The notes: a model not told the origin generated them from the letters alone. A stretch of 64,000 nucleotides of DNA from Stackebrandtia nassauensis DSM 44728 (GCF_000024545.1 NC_013947.1:5704001-5768000), one strand, 5' to 3'; numbered from the stretch's first letter, positions 47,663 through 56,580 are shown. Numbers and translations: made by a program.

Positions 47663-48888
47663 CCACCATCGAGGAACAAGTTCTGACGGTTGCCGATCGG
47701 CTTCTTAAACCCGAAGCGGTCCTCAACGCGGTAGGCAGAGCCGATGCGGCTTCGCTGACTCGTGGATTGGCGGGGACCGCGCTGCTGCACGCCCGCCTCG
47801 CGCACATTGATCCGCGCTTCGCTCGCGCTGCCCAGCAGCACTGGACTGCCGCCGCCGCTCACCTTAAAAATCACCGACACGGGTTCAGCGGTATCGCTGG
47901 CGGGCAAGGCGGCCTGGCTGCTTCCCTCATCATCGGCACCGGCTACCTCCCCGAAGGCAACCGTCACCACGCTGCCGCTGCGGGTGCTTCCTGGCTGGCT
48001 GTGTGCGCCCGCGATGCGGCCGACCTGTACCAGCGCACCGACCTACTCACCTGGGACGTCTACGATGCGATCACCGGCCTATCAGGAATCGGGCGCGTAC
48101 TGCTGGCGGCTCAAAGCTCGGGATACGACGACGTCGAATCGGGCCTTATGGCAGCGCTGACGGCGCTGACCGCGATCCTCGAACCCCGCGACACCGGACG
48201 TCCAGGATGGTGGATGCCTGCCGAGAACCATCCGAATCTCGCACGAATCCACCCGTCGGGAGCAGCAACCACCGGCCTGGCCCACGGCGTCGCCGGTCCC
48301 CTGGCTCTCCTTGCCACCGCACACGTCGCCGGATGGTCCGTACCCGGCCAGGCCGAAGGGATCGACCACGCCGCCGACTGGCTCCTGGACTGGCGCCGAG
48401 ATGACGGCACCTGGCCGCCGTCGGTCACTGGCGACGAACTCGACACCGCCCAACCACCGTCGACTCCGGGCCGCGCCGACGCATGGTGCTACGGCACCCC
48501 CGGCATCAGCCGCTCCCTACACCTCGCCGGGCTCGCACTCGACGACCCACACCTACAGGCTGCCGCGATCTCCGCGGTGGACACCATGGGTTCCCGGAAA
48601 CCAGCCGAGTGGGACGTGGAGGGACCGACGCTGTGCCACGGTTACGCCGGGTTCCTTCAATCGGCTCCCGACAACCACCCTGTTGCCGGGGCCGTCGTCG
48701 AAGCCATCAGCGCTTACTTCGACTCGAGCCACCGATTCGGATTCCAGCATCGCGACCAGGGCCAAACCCACGTTGAACCCGGCCTCTTGACCGGCGCGGC
48801 CGGTGTCGCCCTCGCGCTGGCCGAACACCAAGACCTCCCCACACCAGGCACCCCAGCCAGCTGGGAATGCCTGCTCAACCTGTCATAA
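47659..48888 (+). CDS. Lanthipeptide cyclase LanC
   Basis: A 409-residue LanC zinc enzyme that adds cysteine thiols to dehydro residues to close the rings. The zinc ligands are present: Cys277 in AWCYGTPG, Cys326 and His327 in LCHGYAG; the catalytic His209 is in GLAHGVAGP. The double alpha-barrel repeats with GxxG motifs are visible along the chain. The ATG overlaps the LanB stop (ATGA). Confidence 0.92.
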   Translation: MTTIEEQVLTVADRLLKPEAVLNAVGRADAASLTRGLAGTALLHARLAHIDPRFARAAQQHWTAAAAHLKNHRHGFSGIAGGQGGLAASLIIGTGYLPEGNRHHAAAAGASWLAVCARDAADLYQRTDLLTWDVYDAITGLSGIGRVLLAAQSSGYDDVESGLMAALTALTAILEPRDTGRPGWWMPAENHPNLARIHPSGAATTGLAHGVAGPLALLATAHVAGWSVPGQAEGIDHAADWLLDWRRDDGTWPPSVTGDELDTAQPPSTPGRADAWCYGTPGISRSLHLAGLALDDPHLQAAAISAVDTMGSRKPAEWDVEGPTLCHGYAGFLQSAPDNHPVAGAVVEAISAYFDSSHRFGFQHRDQGQTHVEPGLLTGAAGVALALAEHQDLPTPGTPASWECLLNLS

Positions 48889-48912
48889 CCAACACCGAAG
48901 GAGGCACCAACC

Positions 48913-49302
48913 TTGTCCGAACCCACCACTGCAACCGAACCGTCCGCGCCGACTCCCAAGTCCGACGGAGGCCAGGCCGGCGACCTGTGCCGCAGGATTC
49001 TGGCGGTCCACGATCGGGTCAGCACGGCCAGCACGGACCTCAATCGCCTGTTCGCCCAGACCGCCATTGAGCTGTCTGGCCTGTTGGCCGACGGCTACCA
49101 GCTCCACCACAAAACGCTCACTGCGGGCTTCGACGATGCCGCCTTCCAGCTCCACCACATGCTCGTCGCGCTGTCCAACGTCCAAATCGACGTCTCCACC
49201 GTCACCGACACCGCAGCGAAGCTCCCCACTTTGACCAAAGCCTTCGCGCACGAACGGCACATCGACCTCAACGCGACACCACCCGACGAACCCGCACCGT
49301 AG
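48913..49302 (+). CDS. Helical protein between LanC and deaminase
   Basis: A 129-residue protein from TTG 48913, supported by a strong AAGGAGG ribosome site 24 bp after lanC. Residues 20-115 are almost wholly helical with heptad-like spacing (VSTASTDLNRLFAQTAIELSGLL and LTAGFDDAAFQLHHMLVALS), without a WxG motif. It could be a WXG100-like partner or chaperone of the deaminase protein that follows. No family was recognised. Confidence 0.6.
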   Translation: MSEPTTATEPSAPTPKSDGGQAGDLCRRILAVHDRVSTASTDLNRLFAQTAIELSGLLADGYQLHHKTLTAGFDDAAFQLHHMLVALSNVQIDVSTVTDTAAKLPTLTKAFAHERHIDLNATPPDEPAP

Positions 49303-49311
49303 GTTGGCGAT

Positions 49312-50154
49312 ATGACCACGTTTGAACAGCTCGTCGCTGCCGTGAACAACGCGGTCGCCGAAGTGGGCGAAGCTCGAACTTTAGCGGCTCAAGGCATCCA
49401 GCACGTCGCGCGGTCGTCGACCCGGATGGAGAACATTGCCTGCGGCTCCTCCTCCTACCGGCTGCGTGACGTGCTGGCCGCACTGACTGCCGCCATCACG
49501 GCGATCGAGCACAGCAACACGGCAGCAGCATCCGCCTCGGCCCAGCTCAATACATACCTGGCGGCGATCGGCAACTCGACCACAACCGTTGAGGCTCAAC
49601 CAGAAGCAGCACCACCGCCAGCAGCCGCCGAGAGCCTCGACAGCACCCCACGTCTCCCAGATGGCGGCATCGACTTCCACGCGCTCGCCAAGCGGCTCGG
49701 GCTTCTCGAAGCCCGTCCGACGGAGCAGCCGCCGTTCGACCCCCGGCGATTCAACCCGGCCTGCTGGCAAGGGCTCAAACCCTACGACCAGGCCGGAACC
49801 GCCGAGGGGAACCTGTTCATCGCGCCCGGCAAGCGATGGAACACCCGCCCGATGCAGGCCAGCAAGCTCGAAGTCGGACCCCAAAGCGATCTTCACCCGC
49901 AGTGGCGATCCCGAAAAGCTCCCTGGCACATCGAAGGCAAGATTGCCGCGTACATGCGGCAGAAGGGATTCACCGACGGGTGCGTCTACCTCAATGCTCG
50001 CCCCTGTTCTGGACCAGACGGCTGCGCGCGAAACCTCCCCGACTTGCTGCCTGTGGGATCTACGCTGCACGTACACGCCCGATACATCGACCGCACCGGC
50101 GAGACCCGTTTCTATTACAGGGAGTATCGGGGAACCGGAAAGGCACTGACTTGA
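49312..50154 (+). CDS. SCP1.201/DddA-like deaminase with helical N terminus
   Basis: A 280-residue protein. Residues 1-88 are helical, 89-112 form a Pro/Ala linker, and 190-275 match the SCP1.201-like deaminase family, to which the double-stranded-DNA cytosine deaminase toxin DddA belongs. The active-site motif is His206-Ile-Glu208 (WHIEGKIAAYMRQKG), and the zinc cysteines are Cys232 and Cys238 in ARPCSGPDGCARNLPDLLP. Many family members are secreted toxins whose gene is followed by an immunity gene; the next gene overlaps it. Substrate (DNA, RNA or nucleotide) is not predictable from sequence. Confidence 0.78.
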   Translation: MTTFEQLVAAVNNAVAEVGEARTLAAQGIQHVARSSTRMENIACGSSSYRLRDVLAALTAAITAIEHSNTAAASASAQLNTYLAAIGNSTTTVEAQPEAAPPPAAAESLDSTPRLPDGGIDFHALAKRLGLLEARPTEQPPFDPRRFNPACWQGLKPYDQAGTAEGNLFIAPGKRWNTRPMQASKLEVGPQSDLHPQWRSRKAPWHIEGKIAAYMRQKGFTDGCVYLNARPCSGPDGCARNLPDLLPVGSTLHVHARYIDRTGETRFYYREYRGTGKALT

Positions 50155-50390
50155 CCGACACCTATGACCTGCATCCTGAGCCCGAAGAGTTCGACGACAT
50201 TCCCGTCACCGATGATCCCGAACTCAATCGGGAGCTGCTGCGCGCCGTCCTGGACGGTACCGACCCCGCCCAGATCATGCAGCGCGTCAGCAAGGCAGGC
50301 ATCGTCCCGCCTGAACCGGGCCGAGACGACTGGGCCTTCGCGATCATCCACGAGGGCAACCCAGAAACCGGCACTGTCATCTGGGATTGA
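50151..50390 (+). CDS. Small acidic protein, candidate deaminase immunity protein
   Basis: A 79-residue, strongly acidic protein starting at TTG, whose first bases overlap the deaminase stop (TTGA), so it is translationally coupled. The N-terminal 30 residues hold about a dozen Asp/Glu (PEPEEFDDIPVTDDPELNRE), followed by a predicted helix and a strand pair (DWAFAIIHEG). Small acidic partners directly after a toxin gene are often immunity proteins. No known immunity family was recognised. Confidence 0.6.
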   Translation: MTDTYDLHPEPEEFDDIPVTDDPELNRELLRAVLDGTDPAQIMQRVSKAGIVPPEPGRDDWAFAIIHEGNPETGTVIWD

Positions 50391-50418
50391 GCCTGGCTCT
50401 CCCACGCTTGACACGCCA

Positions 50419-51036
50419 CTAAGGATCATCCTTACTGGCATCTGGAGTAGATCCAAGACGTCGCTGCAAAAGACTCAACGCGTCCTTCGCGGAAGGCGAT
50501 TCTGTAGCCACAACCTCGAAGGCAGTGAGGAAGTCGCGGGCACTCTGGTTGAGTTTCTGGGCCGCGGTCTCGGCATGGTCATCAATGTGAGTGATGGCCC
50601 ATCGAACACGCGACTGCCAGTCGACATCCTCGGGCTCGCGGCCAGGCAGGGGCAGGTCGGCCGCGGCTTCGGCGAAGGCGCCGGCGTCAGCTCCCGGAAG
50701 TGGTGCGGTGCCGGTTGACCATGCGGCGAACCGATTCGGCGACACGGGCACCGCTGGAGTCGCGTGGATGGTGGCGTCGGGATCGTCGGGAACGAGCAAC
50801 GACATGAAGGGCACACCGAGCGCCGCCGCCAACGTCACGGTTACATCCAGTGAAAGCTTGCGCCTGCCGGACTCGATGTTCCAGATGATGTTGTCGGTGA
50901 CGTCCGTGGCACCAAGCCGGCGGCATCGCTCCACGACGTCGTCGACGGTGAGGCCGAGTCGATCGCGCAGCTGTCGCAGGCGATGCCGCGCGACGCTGCT
51001 GGGCGGAGTATGACCTTCGCCTTCAATTCCTGTCAT
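50419..51036 (-). CDS. XRE-family regulator
   Basis: A 205-residue protein with an N-terminal XRE helix-turn-helix (HRLRQLRDRLGLTVDDVVERC and DNIIWNIESGRRKLSLDVTVTLA, about 18-70) and an acidic C-terminal helical region of unknown role. It converges on the deaminase operon and is divergent from an HTH gene. Dyads with TGTC/GACA half-sites in the shared region are probable operators. Confidence 0.82.
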   Translation of the reverse strand: MTGIEGEGHTPPSSVARHRLRQLRDRLGLTVDDVVERCRRLGATDVTDNIIWNIESGRRKLSLDVTVTLAAALGVPFMSLLVPDDPDATIHATPAVPVSPNRFAAWSTGTAPLPGADAGAFAEAAADLPLPGREPEDVDWQSRVRWAITHIDDHAETAAQKLNQSARDFLTAFEVVATESPSAKDALSLLQRRLGSTPDASKDDP

Positions 51037-51127
51037 ATCGACAGATCCTAGAGGATTCGTTGACGATTTACCTGCGGTTTTGCAGGATTGCTTCCATCAG
51101 TACGACAGCTTGTCTGTCGATTCGACA
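51033..51127. promoter_or_regulatory. Operator region between XRE and HTH genes
   Basis: Palindrome TGTCGATTCGACA at 51115-51127 and a related site TGTCATATCGACA at 51034-51046 over the XRE start, sharing the half-site CGACA. A small hairpin CCTGC-GGTTTT-GCAGG lies between. This looks like a two-site switch controlled by the XRE protein. Confidence 0.6.
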
Positions 51128-51141
51128 GGAAGGAAACGACA

Positions 51142-51408
51142 ATGTCAACCACACGAATCCCCCGGAAAGCTCTGGTGTGGACACGGGAACGAGTGCTCAG
51201 TCTCGGATCAACGACAACCGTGGAGACGGCGGGCGCGGTCCTGGGCATTGGCCGAACACTGGCATACCAACTCGCGGCCAACGGCAACTTCCCGGTGACG
51301 GTCTTTCGCGCAGGGCACCTGTACCGAGTACCGGTCGGCCCCCTGGTAGCTCTGCTGTGGCCGGACGCGACACCGGCTTCAAACGACGTGAATGGTGGGG
51401 GCGAGTGA
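51142..51408 (+). CDS. Small helix-turn-helix protein, excisionase-like
   Basis: An 88-residue protein from ATG 51142 with an AAGGAAA ribosome site. It has a helix-turn-helix region (TTTVETAGAVLGIGRTLAYQLAANG) and a beta-wing (FPVTVFRAGHLYRVPVGPL), the layout of MerR-like excisionases and actinobacterial element regulators. It may control excision or the genes downstream. Its stop overlaps the next start (TGATG). Confidence 0.7.
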   Translation: MSTTRIPRKALVWTRERVLSLGSTTTVETAGAVLGIGRTLAYQLAANGNFPVTVFRAGHLYRVPVGPLVALLWPDATPASNDVNGGGE

Positions 51409-51992
51409 TGACGTACGACGATGCGCACCACCCCGCAGCGGCCGAGGCGCTGGAAGAGTACTGCCAGCACGCAATCGAAACCATGACCACGCACGGCGGC
51501 ATGATGCCCGCTCCGACCGTCTACATGTTCTCCGGGGACGGTGAGCACCTCGACAGCCTTCAGGGATACGTCATCGCGCGGCCGTCGCATTCGGGCGGAG
51601 ACGCCGGCGACGCGATACGCCAGCTCGGGCTATTGCCGGGGGTGCTGCGCTGCGATCGGATCGTCATCGCCTGGGAACACCGAACGACCGCGACGCTGCT
51701 GGGCCGCGGAGGCGATCATCAAACCGGGATCGCCGCTGTCGAAGCGGCGCGGGACCATCGCGTTGTCACGTGGCGACCATTCACCGTCCATCATGGCGAT
51801 TACGGCATCCACGGGACCAGGTCGATGATCGCCACGTGGGGCCGAGCCCAAGAACTACGAACGCGCCTGCCTGTGCCGATCGCCGACGCGGTTCGAGTAT
51901 GGACGAATGCCTCCTGCGCATCGATTACCTCCACTGTGGCAAAACTCGAAGCTGCGGGGTACCTCGTGTCGCTGTTCCACGAGGGATGGTGA
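51408..51992 (+). CDS. Hypothetical protein
   Basis: A 194-residue soluble protein coupled to the excisionase-like gene. Predicted alternating strands and helices with VYMFSGDGEHLDSLQGYVIAR and VIAWEHRTTATLLGRGG; no family recognised. It sits between the HTH gene and the DUF1173 gene and is probably co-transcribed with both. Confidence 0.5.
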   Translation: MTYDDAHHPAAAEALEEYCQHAIETMTTHGGMMPAPTVYMFSGDGEHLDSLQGYVIARPSHSGGDAGDAIRQLGLLPGVLRCDRIVIAWEHRTTATLLGRGGDHQTGIAAVEAARDHRVVTWRPFTVHHGDYGIHGTRSMIATWGRAQELRTRLPVPIADAVRVWTNASCASITSTVAKLEAAGYLVSLFHEGW

Positions 51993-51997
51993 GGAGA

Positions 51998-53353
51998 ATG
52001 CACTTCGGAACGACGGACGGATCCAACACTTCGCCGAACGTGCGCGTGGGCAACCGGTCGATGAGTCTGGACGACTTGTACCGCGACCGCGCACGATGCG
52101 CGCGCATCCTGGCGAGCGCAAGAGCCGAAGACGGGCACGCCTGGTGCGAATGCAACTGCCCACAATCGAAACTGGTCATCCGATGCCGCCAAGGCGTCTG
52201 GCACCTGGCTCGGTGGCCCGGCGACCGAATCGGCCATGCGGCAAATTGTCCCTTCCGAGGCATAGACCCCGGGTTGACCGGCCGCGCTGCCTTCAGCGAA
52301 TCCGCGATCCAGGAATCACGCGATGGGGTCCATCTCAGGATCGCCACCAGCTTGACGACGGATCTTGGTACCCGAAGTAAGCCGGGGCTCGGTGACCATC
52401 ACCGTGGTGGTGGTTCGAATCGACACCGTCTGACGCTGCTGGGACTACTGGAATATCTCTGGGAGGAAAGCCGCCTCAACGAATACCGGAGTGGGTCACG
52501 GCTATGGTGGGGAAGGTGCCACCACGCGCTCGTAAGCCAAGTGGAAAACAGCTTCCTCGGCGACCAGCCTTTGAGCGAAGTGATGTATGTGGTTCCGCCG
52601 TTTCGGAAAGAAAGCGCGGCCAATAACGAAGCCACATGGAACGCATTTGCGGCGGGACTTGGTTCAAAGAATCGTCGCTCGCGCCTGGGGATCGTCCTAG
52701 GTGAATTCAAGGACGCGGCGGCGACTTCACGCGGGTACCGGATTCGACTGCGCAACTTCCGAAAGCCCATATTCGTGACGCGAAAACTGTGGGACACACT
52801 CACCATGAGGTTTCAATCTGCGTTCACCTCTCAGATGACTGCACAGGGCAGGCAAGTTGGCTTGTGGGTTGTCGACAAGGCGACGCGAGGGTATCTGCGA
52901 TTGTCAACAGCTGGCATCATGGCGACGACACAGTCATGGATCCCTGTAGATTCGGGATACGAATTGACGATGGCCAATGCACTTGCCGATGCCAACCGGA
53001 GCTTCCTGAAACCATTGCGATATCAGCATTGTGACGTGGTACTGCCAGACTTCGTTATTACCGACACCAACCCAAGAACATATATTGAAGTTTGGGGAAT
53101 CGTCGGTCGAGAGTCTTACGAACGACGTAAACAGGAGAAGCAGGACTACTACAAACAGCGCGGACTCCAGCTCATCGAGTGGAACGTTTCTGAATCGATC
53201 CCAGAAGTACCGCGACTGTTATCGTGTAGGGTCTCATCGAGGTTGAGCACCGAGGACGCCGTGACCAGTAGCTCGGGTCAATTTGTCGCCGGTTTGAGCA
53301 GCTCGGATTCTCACGGGAATGAGCAATTCCCTCAGGCCACCCCAGCGTTGTGA
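51998..53353 (+). CDS. DUF1173 family protein
   Basis: A 451-residue protein. The DUF1173 signature is near the N terminus: HAWCECNCPQSKLVIRCR, then HLARWPGDRIGHAANCPF, with four cysteines and two histidines forming a probable zinc site. The C-terminal region (PDFVITDTNPRTYIEVWGIVG, then ERRKQEKQDYYKQRGLQLIEWN) resembles a PD-(D/E)XK nuclease-like fold with D, ExW and Q/K positions. DUF1173 genes are usual on conjugative elements; the role is not established. The start at ATG 51998 has GAGGAG unusually close. Confidence 0.72.
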   Translation: MHFGTTDGSNTSPNVRVGNRSMSLDDLYRDRARCARILASARAEDGHAWCECNCPQSKLVIRCRQGVWHLARWPGDRIGHAANCPFRGIDPGLTGRAAFSESAIQESRDGVHLRIATSLTTDLGTRSKPGLGDHHRGGGSNRHRLTLLGLLEYLWEESRLNEYRSGSRLWWGRCHHALVSQVENSFLGDQPLSEVMYVVPPFRKESAANNEATWNAFAAGLGSKNRRSRLGIVLGEFKDAAATSRGYRIRLRNFRKPIFVTRKLWDTLTMRFQSAFTSQMTAQGRQVGLWVVDKATRGYLRLSTAGIMATTQSWIPVDSGYELTMANALADANRSFLKPLRYQHCDVVLPDFVITDTNPRTYIEVWGIVGRESYERRKQEKQDYYKQRGLQLIEWNVSESIPEVPRLLSCRVSSRLSTEDAVTSSSGQFVAGLSSSDSHGNEQFPQATPAL

Positions 53354-53451
53354 CTGCGTCGCCGTCAGTTCTGACTGGCTGCCAAGCCTGAGCGCGTTGA
53401 AATGTAACTGCGTTGAGCCCGCTGACCACCAGCCACCGAGATTGGCGACCG

Positions 53452-54060
53452 TCAGGTTGGCGGCGTTCTTTCGATTTCGCTCTCTGGCCGGGAACTCTTG
53501 CCCGGGAACGAGTCGAGGTAGGTATGTTGCGCACCGTAGAGCCGGAGCTGTTCGGTCATGTCCTGGGCTGCCGCGTCATGCCTCATTGCTACGCCCCGGC
53601 GCGTGGCGTCCCAGTCGACAGGAGGATTCCTTGACCACGATTTGTTCAGCAGATCCTTCATTTCGGATTGGCATTCCTGAGCGGTATGGATGAAACTGAA
53701 GACAGATTGGGTGGGCGCGAAGCTCTCTGCTCTGACCGCGGCGATGAGATACTCCTTGTCGAGGGAACTGATGTTCCGCCGCATGGTGGGGATGTCGTCC
53801 GTAAGCCCCGCCCCCTCCTCGCCTCCGGGCGTGTTCGGAACGCTGGCGAGCTCAACGATGTACTCCTGTGTGACCGTGAGGTAATGGAGTGAGATCCCGA
53901 CGAAGTCGATGCACGCATCGAGGGAGCGTCCGCTGGCTCGTTCCTTGGCGCCGGACCGGTGGAGGCTCCGGTTGGTCAGGAACGCGACCACCGCGCCGAG
54001 GAGTCATCCTACAAGAGTGAAGACACCGGTCGCGATGACAAGTTGTAGTTTCGCGCTCAT
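53452..54060 (-). pseudogene. Membrane-anchored protein gene with in-frame TGA
   Basis: The frame starts at ATG 54060 with a signal-anchor-like helix (LQLVIATGVFTLVG), hits TGA at 54006-54004, then continues in the same frame with LLGAVVAFLTNRS and 170 more residues to 53452. The stop lies in the middle of one predicted membrane helix, where TGG (Trp) would be natural. Without it the product is about 202 residues with one N-terminal helix and a soluble domain of unknown family. It is a nonsense mutation, a sequencing error, or read-through. Confidence 0.6.
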
Positions 54061-54305
54061 GCTGCTGATTCTCCCAAGAAGTCCTCGTGGCCACTGCTGA
54101 ACCCATGAGGTCACGAGTCGGTTGTTTACCTTCCTTGCATTCAAGCCTCGCCTCGTTCCGTCAACACTGTCTGCCCGGAACTCAAGTCGGCAACCTTGAA
54201 CCGGGATGGATATGACCTGACCCGACATCATGAACTGGCGCTATGTCACAGGGACCTGCGAAAATCGGGTTCTACTCGGGACCGCACACACCAACAAGGA
54301 GAGCC

Positions 54306-54740
54306 ATGCAAAAGAACAATGGCCACCGCATCGAGGTGCCCCCATACATTGCTGAACAGATAAGCAAGTTCGCGAAACAGAACCGGCTCAGCCGAAACGA
54401 AGCGGTCGAGGAGATCTTCGCTGCTGGACTCGAAGCCCTAGGCGCCAACCCCACCGACTTCTCGGGCAACGGCCCCTACTGGCTGGAATCCACCTCCGTC
54501 CGACACAACGCCGACGGCGAACCCGAACTTGACCCGAGCTGGGTTCCAACCGAGTCGGCATTGACGCTTGAAGATGCTCGACGACAACTTGTCTACCACG
54601 TAATACGCGGCTCAAAGGACCACATGTCCTATCAAGGCCACGGCGAACTGCTCGAATCCACGCCGCTAGGTCTTCCGGTCAAATACGACAACCAGTACTG
54701 GAGAATTGTCAAGCGCACCAAACCAACGCCTCAACTCTGA
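54306..54740 (+). CDS. Ribbon-helix-helix-like protein
   Basis: A 144-residue protein from ATG 54306 (AAGGAGA site). The N terminus (HRIEVPPYIAEQISKFAKQN, then RLSRNEAVEEIFAAGLEAL) is typical of ribbon-helix-helix DNA-binding proteins. The remaining 85 residues are unrecognised. It may be a regulator or the antitoxin of an unseen pair. The following 54741-54871 holds no clear feature. Confidence 0.6.
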   Translation: MQKNNGHRIEVPPYIAEQISKFAKQNRLSRNEAVEEIFAAGLEALGANPTDFSGNGPYWLESTSVRHNADGEPELDPSWVPTESALTLEDARRQLVYHVIRGSKDHMSYQGHGELLESTPLGLPVKYDNQYWRIVKRTKPTPQL

Positions 54741-54871
54741 TAACCCCCTCGCTCCGTCGTTGGCGACGTGATCGACGAGCGCTGCCGTCTACCCGACAGA
54801 TTCTCACCCGATTGAGCAACTGCTCAGATCGGCGATAATTGCTTAAGGGAAATGAGAACCTACATATCGAG

Positions 54872-55921
54872 TTAACTGACAGAAATTCCGCGATCCTTCA
54901 GGTATTTCCTGGGGTCGATCGCGTTTCCAGGGTCTGCCGGATAGTCGCCGTGCGCCTCGAAGTGGAGGTGTGGGCCGCTGGAGTTTCCTGAGTTGCCGAC
55001 CTTTCCGAGCTTCTGGCCAGCGTTGACCTTTTGGCCTTCGTTGACCGATGGGCGGGAAACCATGTGGCAGTAACGGGTGACGGTCTTGTCGGCGTGTTGG
55101 ATCTCGACGTACCAGCCGCACCCCATGATGTGGACTCCTCCGTCGATGTTGCAGCTGTATGGTTGCCCGGCTCCCGTGGATGCGTTGCACGTAACGGTCT
55201 TGACGGTTCCGGCTCCGACGGCCTTGATGGTGGTTCCGCGGGCGGCGCCGAAGTCAATGCCGTGATGGTCGGGGCGTTCCGAGGTCCGATATCCGGAGAC
55301 GATCCCAGCGTTCACTGGTTTCGCCCATTTGCCTGATCCGGTGCCGGCGGCGCAGATTCGCGGATTCTCCAGCGTGTTCACGATCTTCTTGGCCTTGGGT
55401 TCGTGTTTCGCGTAGGCGTCGGGGAATGCTGAGCCCTGCACGGTTTGGGCCGCGACGGTCAACGGAAGGGACTGCCAGCCGCTCACCTTCTTCAACGAAT
55501 CGAAGAATTTGCCCGCGGCGTACTTCGGGTTCGTGATCTGAGTGGGCGAGCCCCAGCCAGCCGAGGGGCGCTGTTGAAACAGGCCGAGGGAGTCGTGGTC
55601 GTTGCGGTCGCCGAGGTGGCCGTAGTTGTGGAGGGTGCTTTCCTGAATGGCGGTGGCGATGCCGATGATGGCTGCGCGGCGGCCCATGCTCTTGTCGAGC
55701 GCGACTTCGTAGATGGTGGCGGCGTGGCCCAATTGGGTCTTGCTGAGTCCCAGGGCGGTGGCTGTCTTCTTCGTGATCGAACAGGTCACGCCACCGGATT
55801 CTGCCGCGTCGTCGGTTGAAACGGCGACGATGGCTAGGGCGACGACAGCTACGAGGGGCAGAACCATCACCGCCGCAATAGCGAGGCCGATTTTGAGAGT
55901 GAGGGGGTGAGACTCAGACAT
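54872..55921 (-). CDS. Cell-wall hydrolase: lysozyme-like plus M23 peptidase
   Basis: A 349-residue protein from ATG 55921. A signal anchor at about 10-35 is followed by a transglycosylase-like helical domain (about 60-165: IGIATAIQESTLHNYGHLGDR and LGLFQQRPSAGWG) and a C-terminal LytM/M23 zinc peptidase (about 210-335) with HHGIDFG and GPHLHFE motifs. Such proteins open peptidoglycan for the conjugation channel, like VirB1 in other systems. It is transcribed away from the secretion operon but lies at its edge. Confidence 0.88.
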   Translation of the reverse strand: MSESHPLTLKIGLAIAAVMVLPLVAVVALAIVAVSTDDAAESGGVTCSITKKTATALGLSKTQLGHAATIYEVALDKSMGRRAAIIGIATAIQESTLHNYGHLGDRNDHDSLGLFQQRPSAGWGSPTQITNPKYAAGKFFDSLKKVSGWQSLPLTVAAQTVQGSAFPDAYAKHEPKAKKIVNTLENPRICAAGTGSGKWAKPVNAGIVSGYRTSERPDHHGIDFGAARGTTIKAVGAGTVKTVTCNASTGAGQPYSCNIDGGVHIMGCGWYVEIQHADKTVTRYCHMVSRPSVNEGQKVNAGQKLGKVGNSGNSSGPHLHFEAHGDYPADPGNAIDPRKYLKDRGISVS

Positions 55922-56095
55922 GGAGGCGCCTTCGAGGGTTGACGAAACGCGGCGGCAGGGGCCGGACGTCATGGTGAGTGTCCGTCACCCGGCAACACGT
56001 GATCTTTTACTGTGGTAAAGATTTCGGTGGGTGACGAAGGTTACGCCCTAGGTTCGCTTAGGTGTCAAGTAGCGTTGCGAACTTGTTACCAAGTG

Positions 56096-56476
56096 TCATT
56101 TCTTGGCCGCGGTGAGGCGGGGGTAGGTCTGTGCCAGGTGGTCGGCCAGGTGCGTGGCGGCCTTTTCCTGGTAGCTGGTGTAGGTGATCGTCTGCGGGAT
56201 TTCGCTGTGGGTGATGGTGTGCCCGAGGATGACGTGGGCGAGGTCGTGCAGCAAGCATGTCGGCGTGGCCACGGCAGTGACGACGAGATGATCGGCAACG
56301 TCGGTGGCGATCCACACGCCGTGCCGAGTGGGGGGCAGCCGGACGGTCATTCGGCGAATCTCGAATACGCGTCCTCGGATTCGCGAGATAGCCGCGACAA
56401 GATCATCAAGGCCGGCATTAGGCGGCAGGCCCAGTCGCTGAGTCACGGCGTCAGCGTCTGGCAAGGCGGTGGACAT
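56096..56476 (-). CDS. ImmA/IrrE-like metallopeptidase
   Basis: A 126-residue protein from ATG 56476 (GGGGGAG site). A TTG at 56584, overlapping the stop of the XRE gene as TTGA, would add 36 residues. The zinc motif LLHDLAHVILGH (HxxxH with a following acidic helix) matches ImmA/IrrE proteases, which cut XRE-type repressors to induce ICEs such as ICEBs1. Directly downstream of an XRE gene, this is the expected arrangement. Confidence 0.75.
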   Translation of the reverse strand: MSTALPDADAVTQRLGLPPNAGLDDLVAAISRIRGRVFEIRRMTVRLPPTRHGVWIATDVADHLVVTAVATPTCLLHDLAHVILGHTITHSEIPQTITYTSYQEKAATHLADHLAQTYPRLTAAKK

Positions 56477-56580
56477 AACTCCCCCAAGGAGGGTCGTCGA
56501 CCGGTAACGGTCGGTGCGTTCCGCCAGGATAATCAGGGGATGCAAAGGCGACCGCTGCGTTGTCGCCTGCGTCGGTGGGG

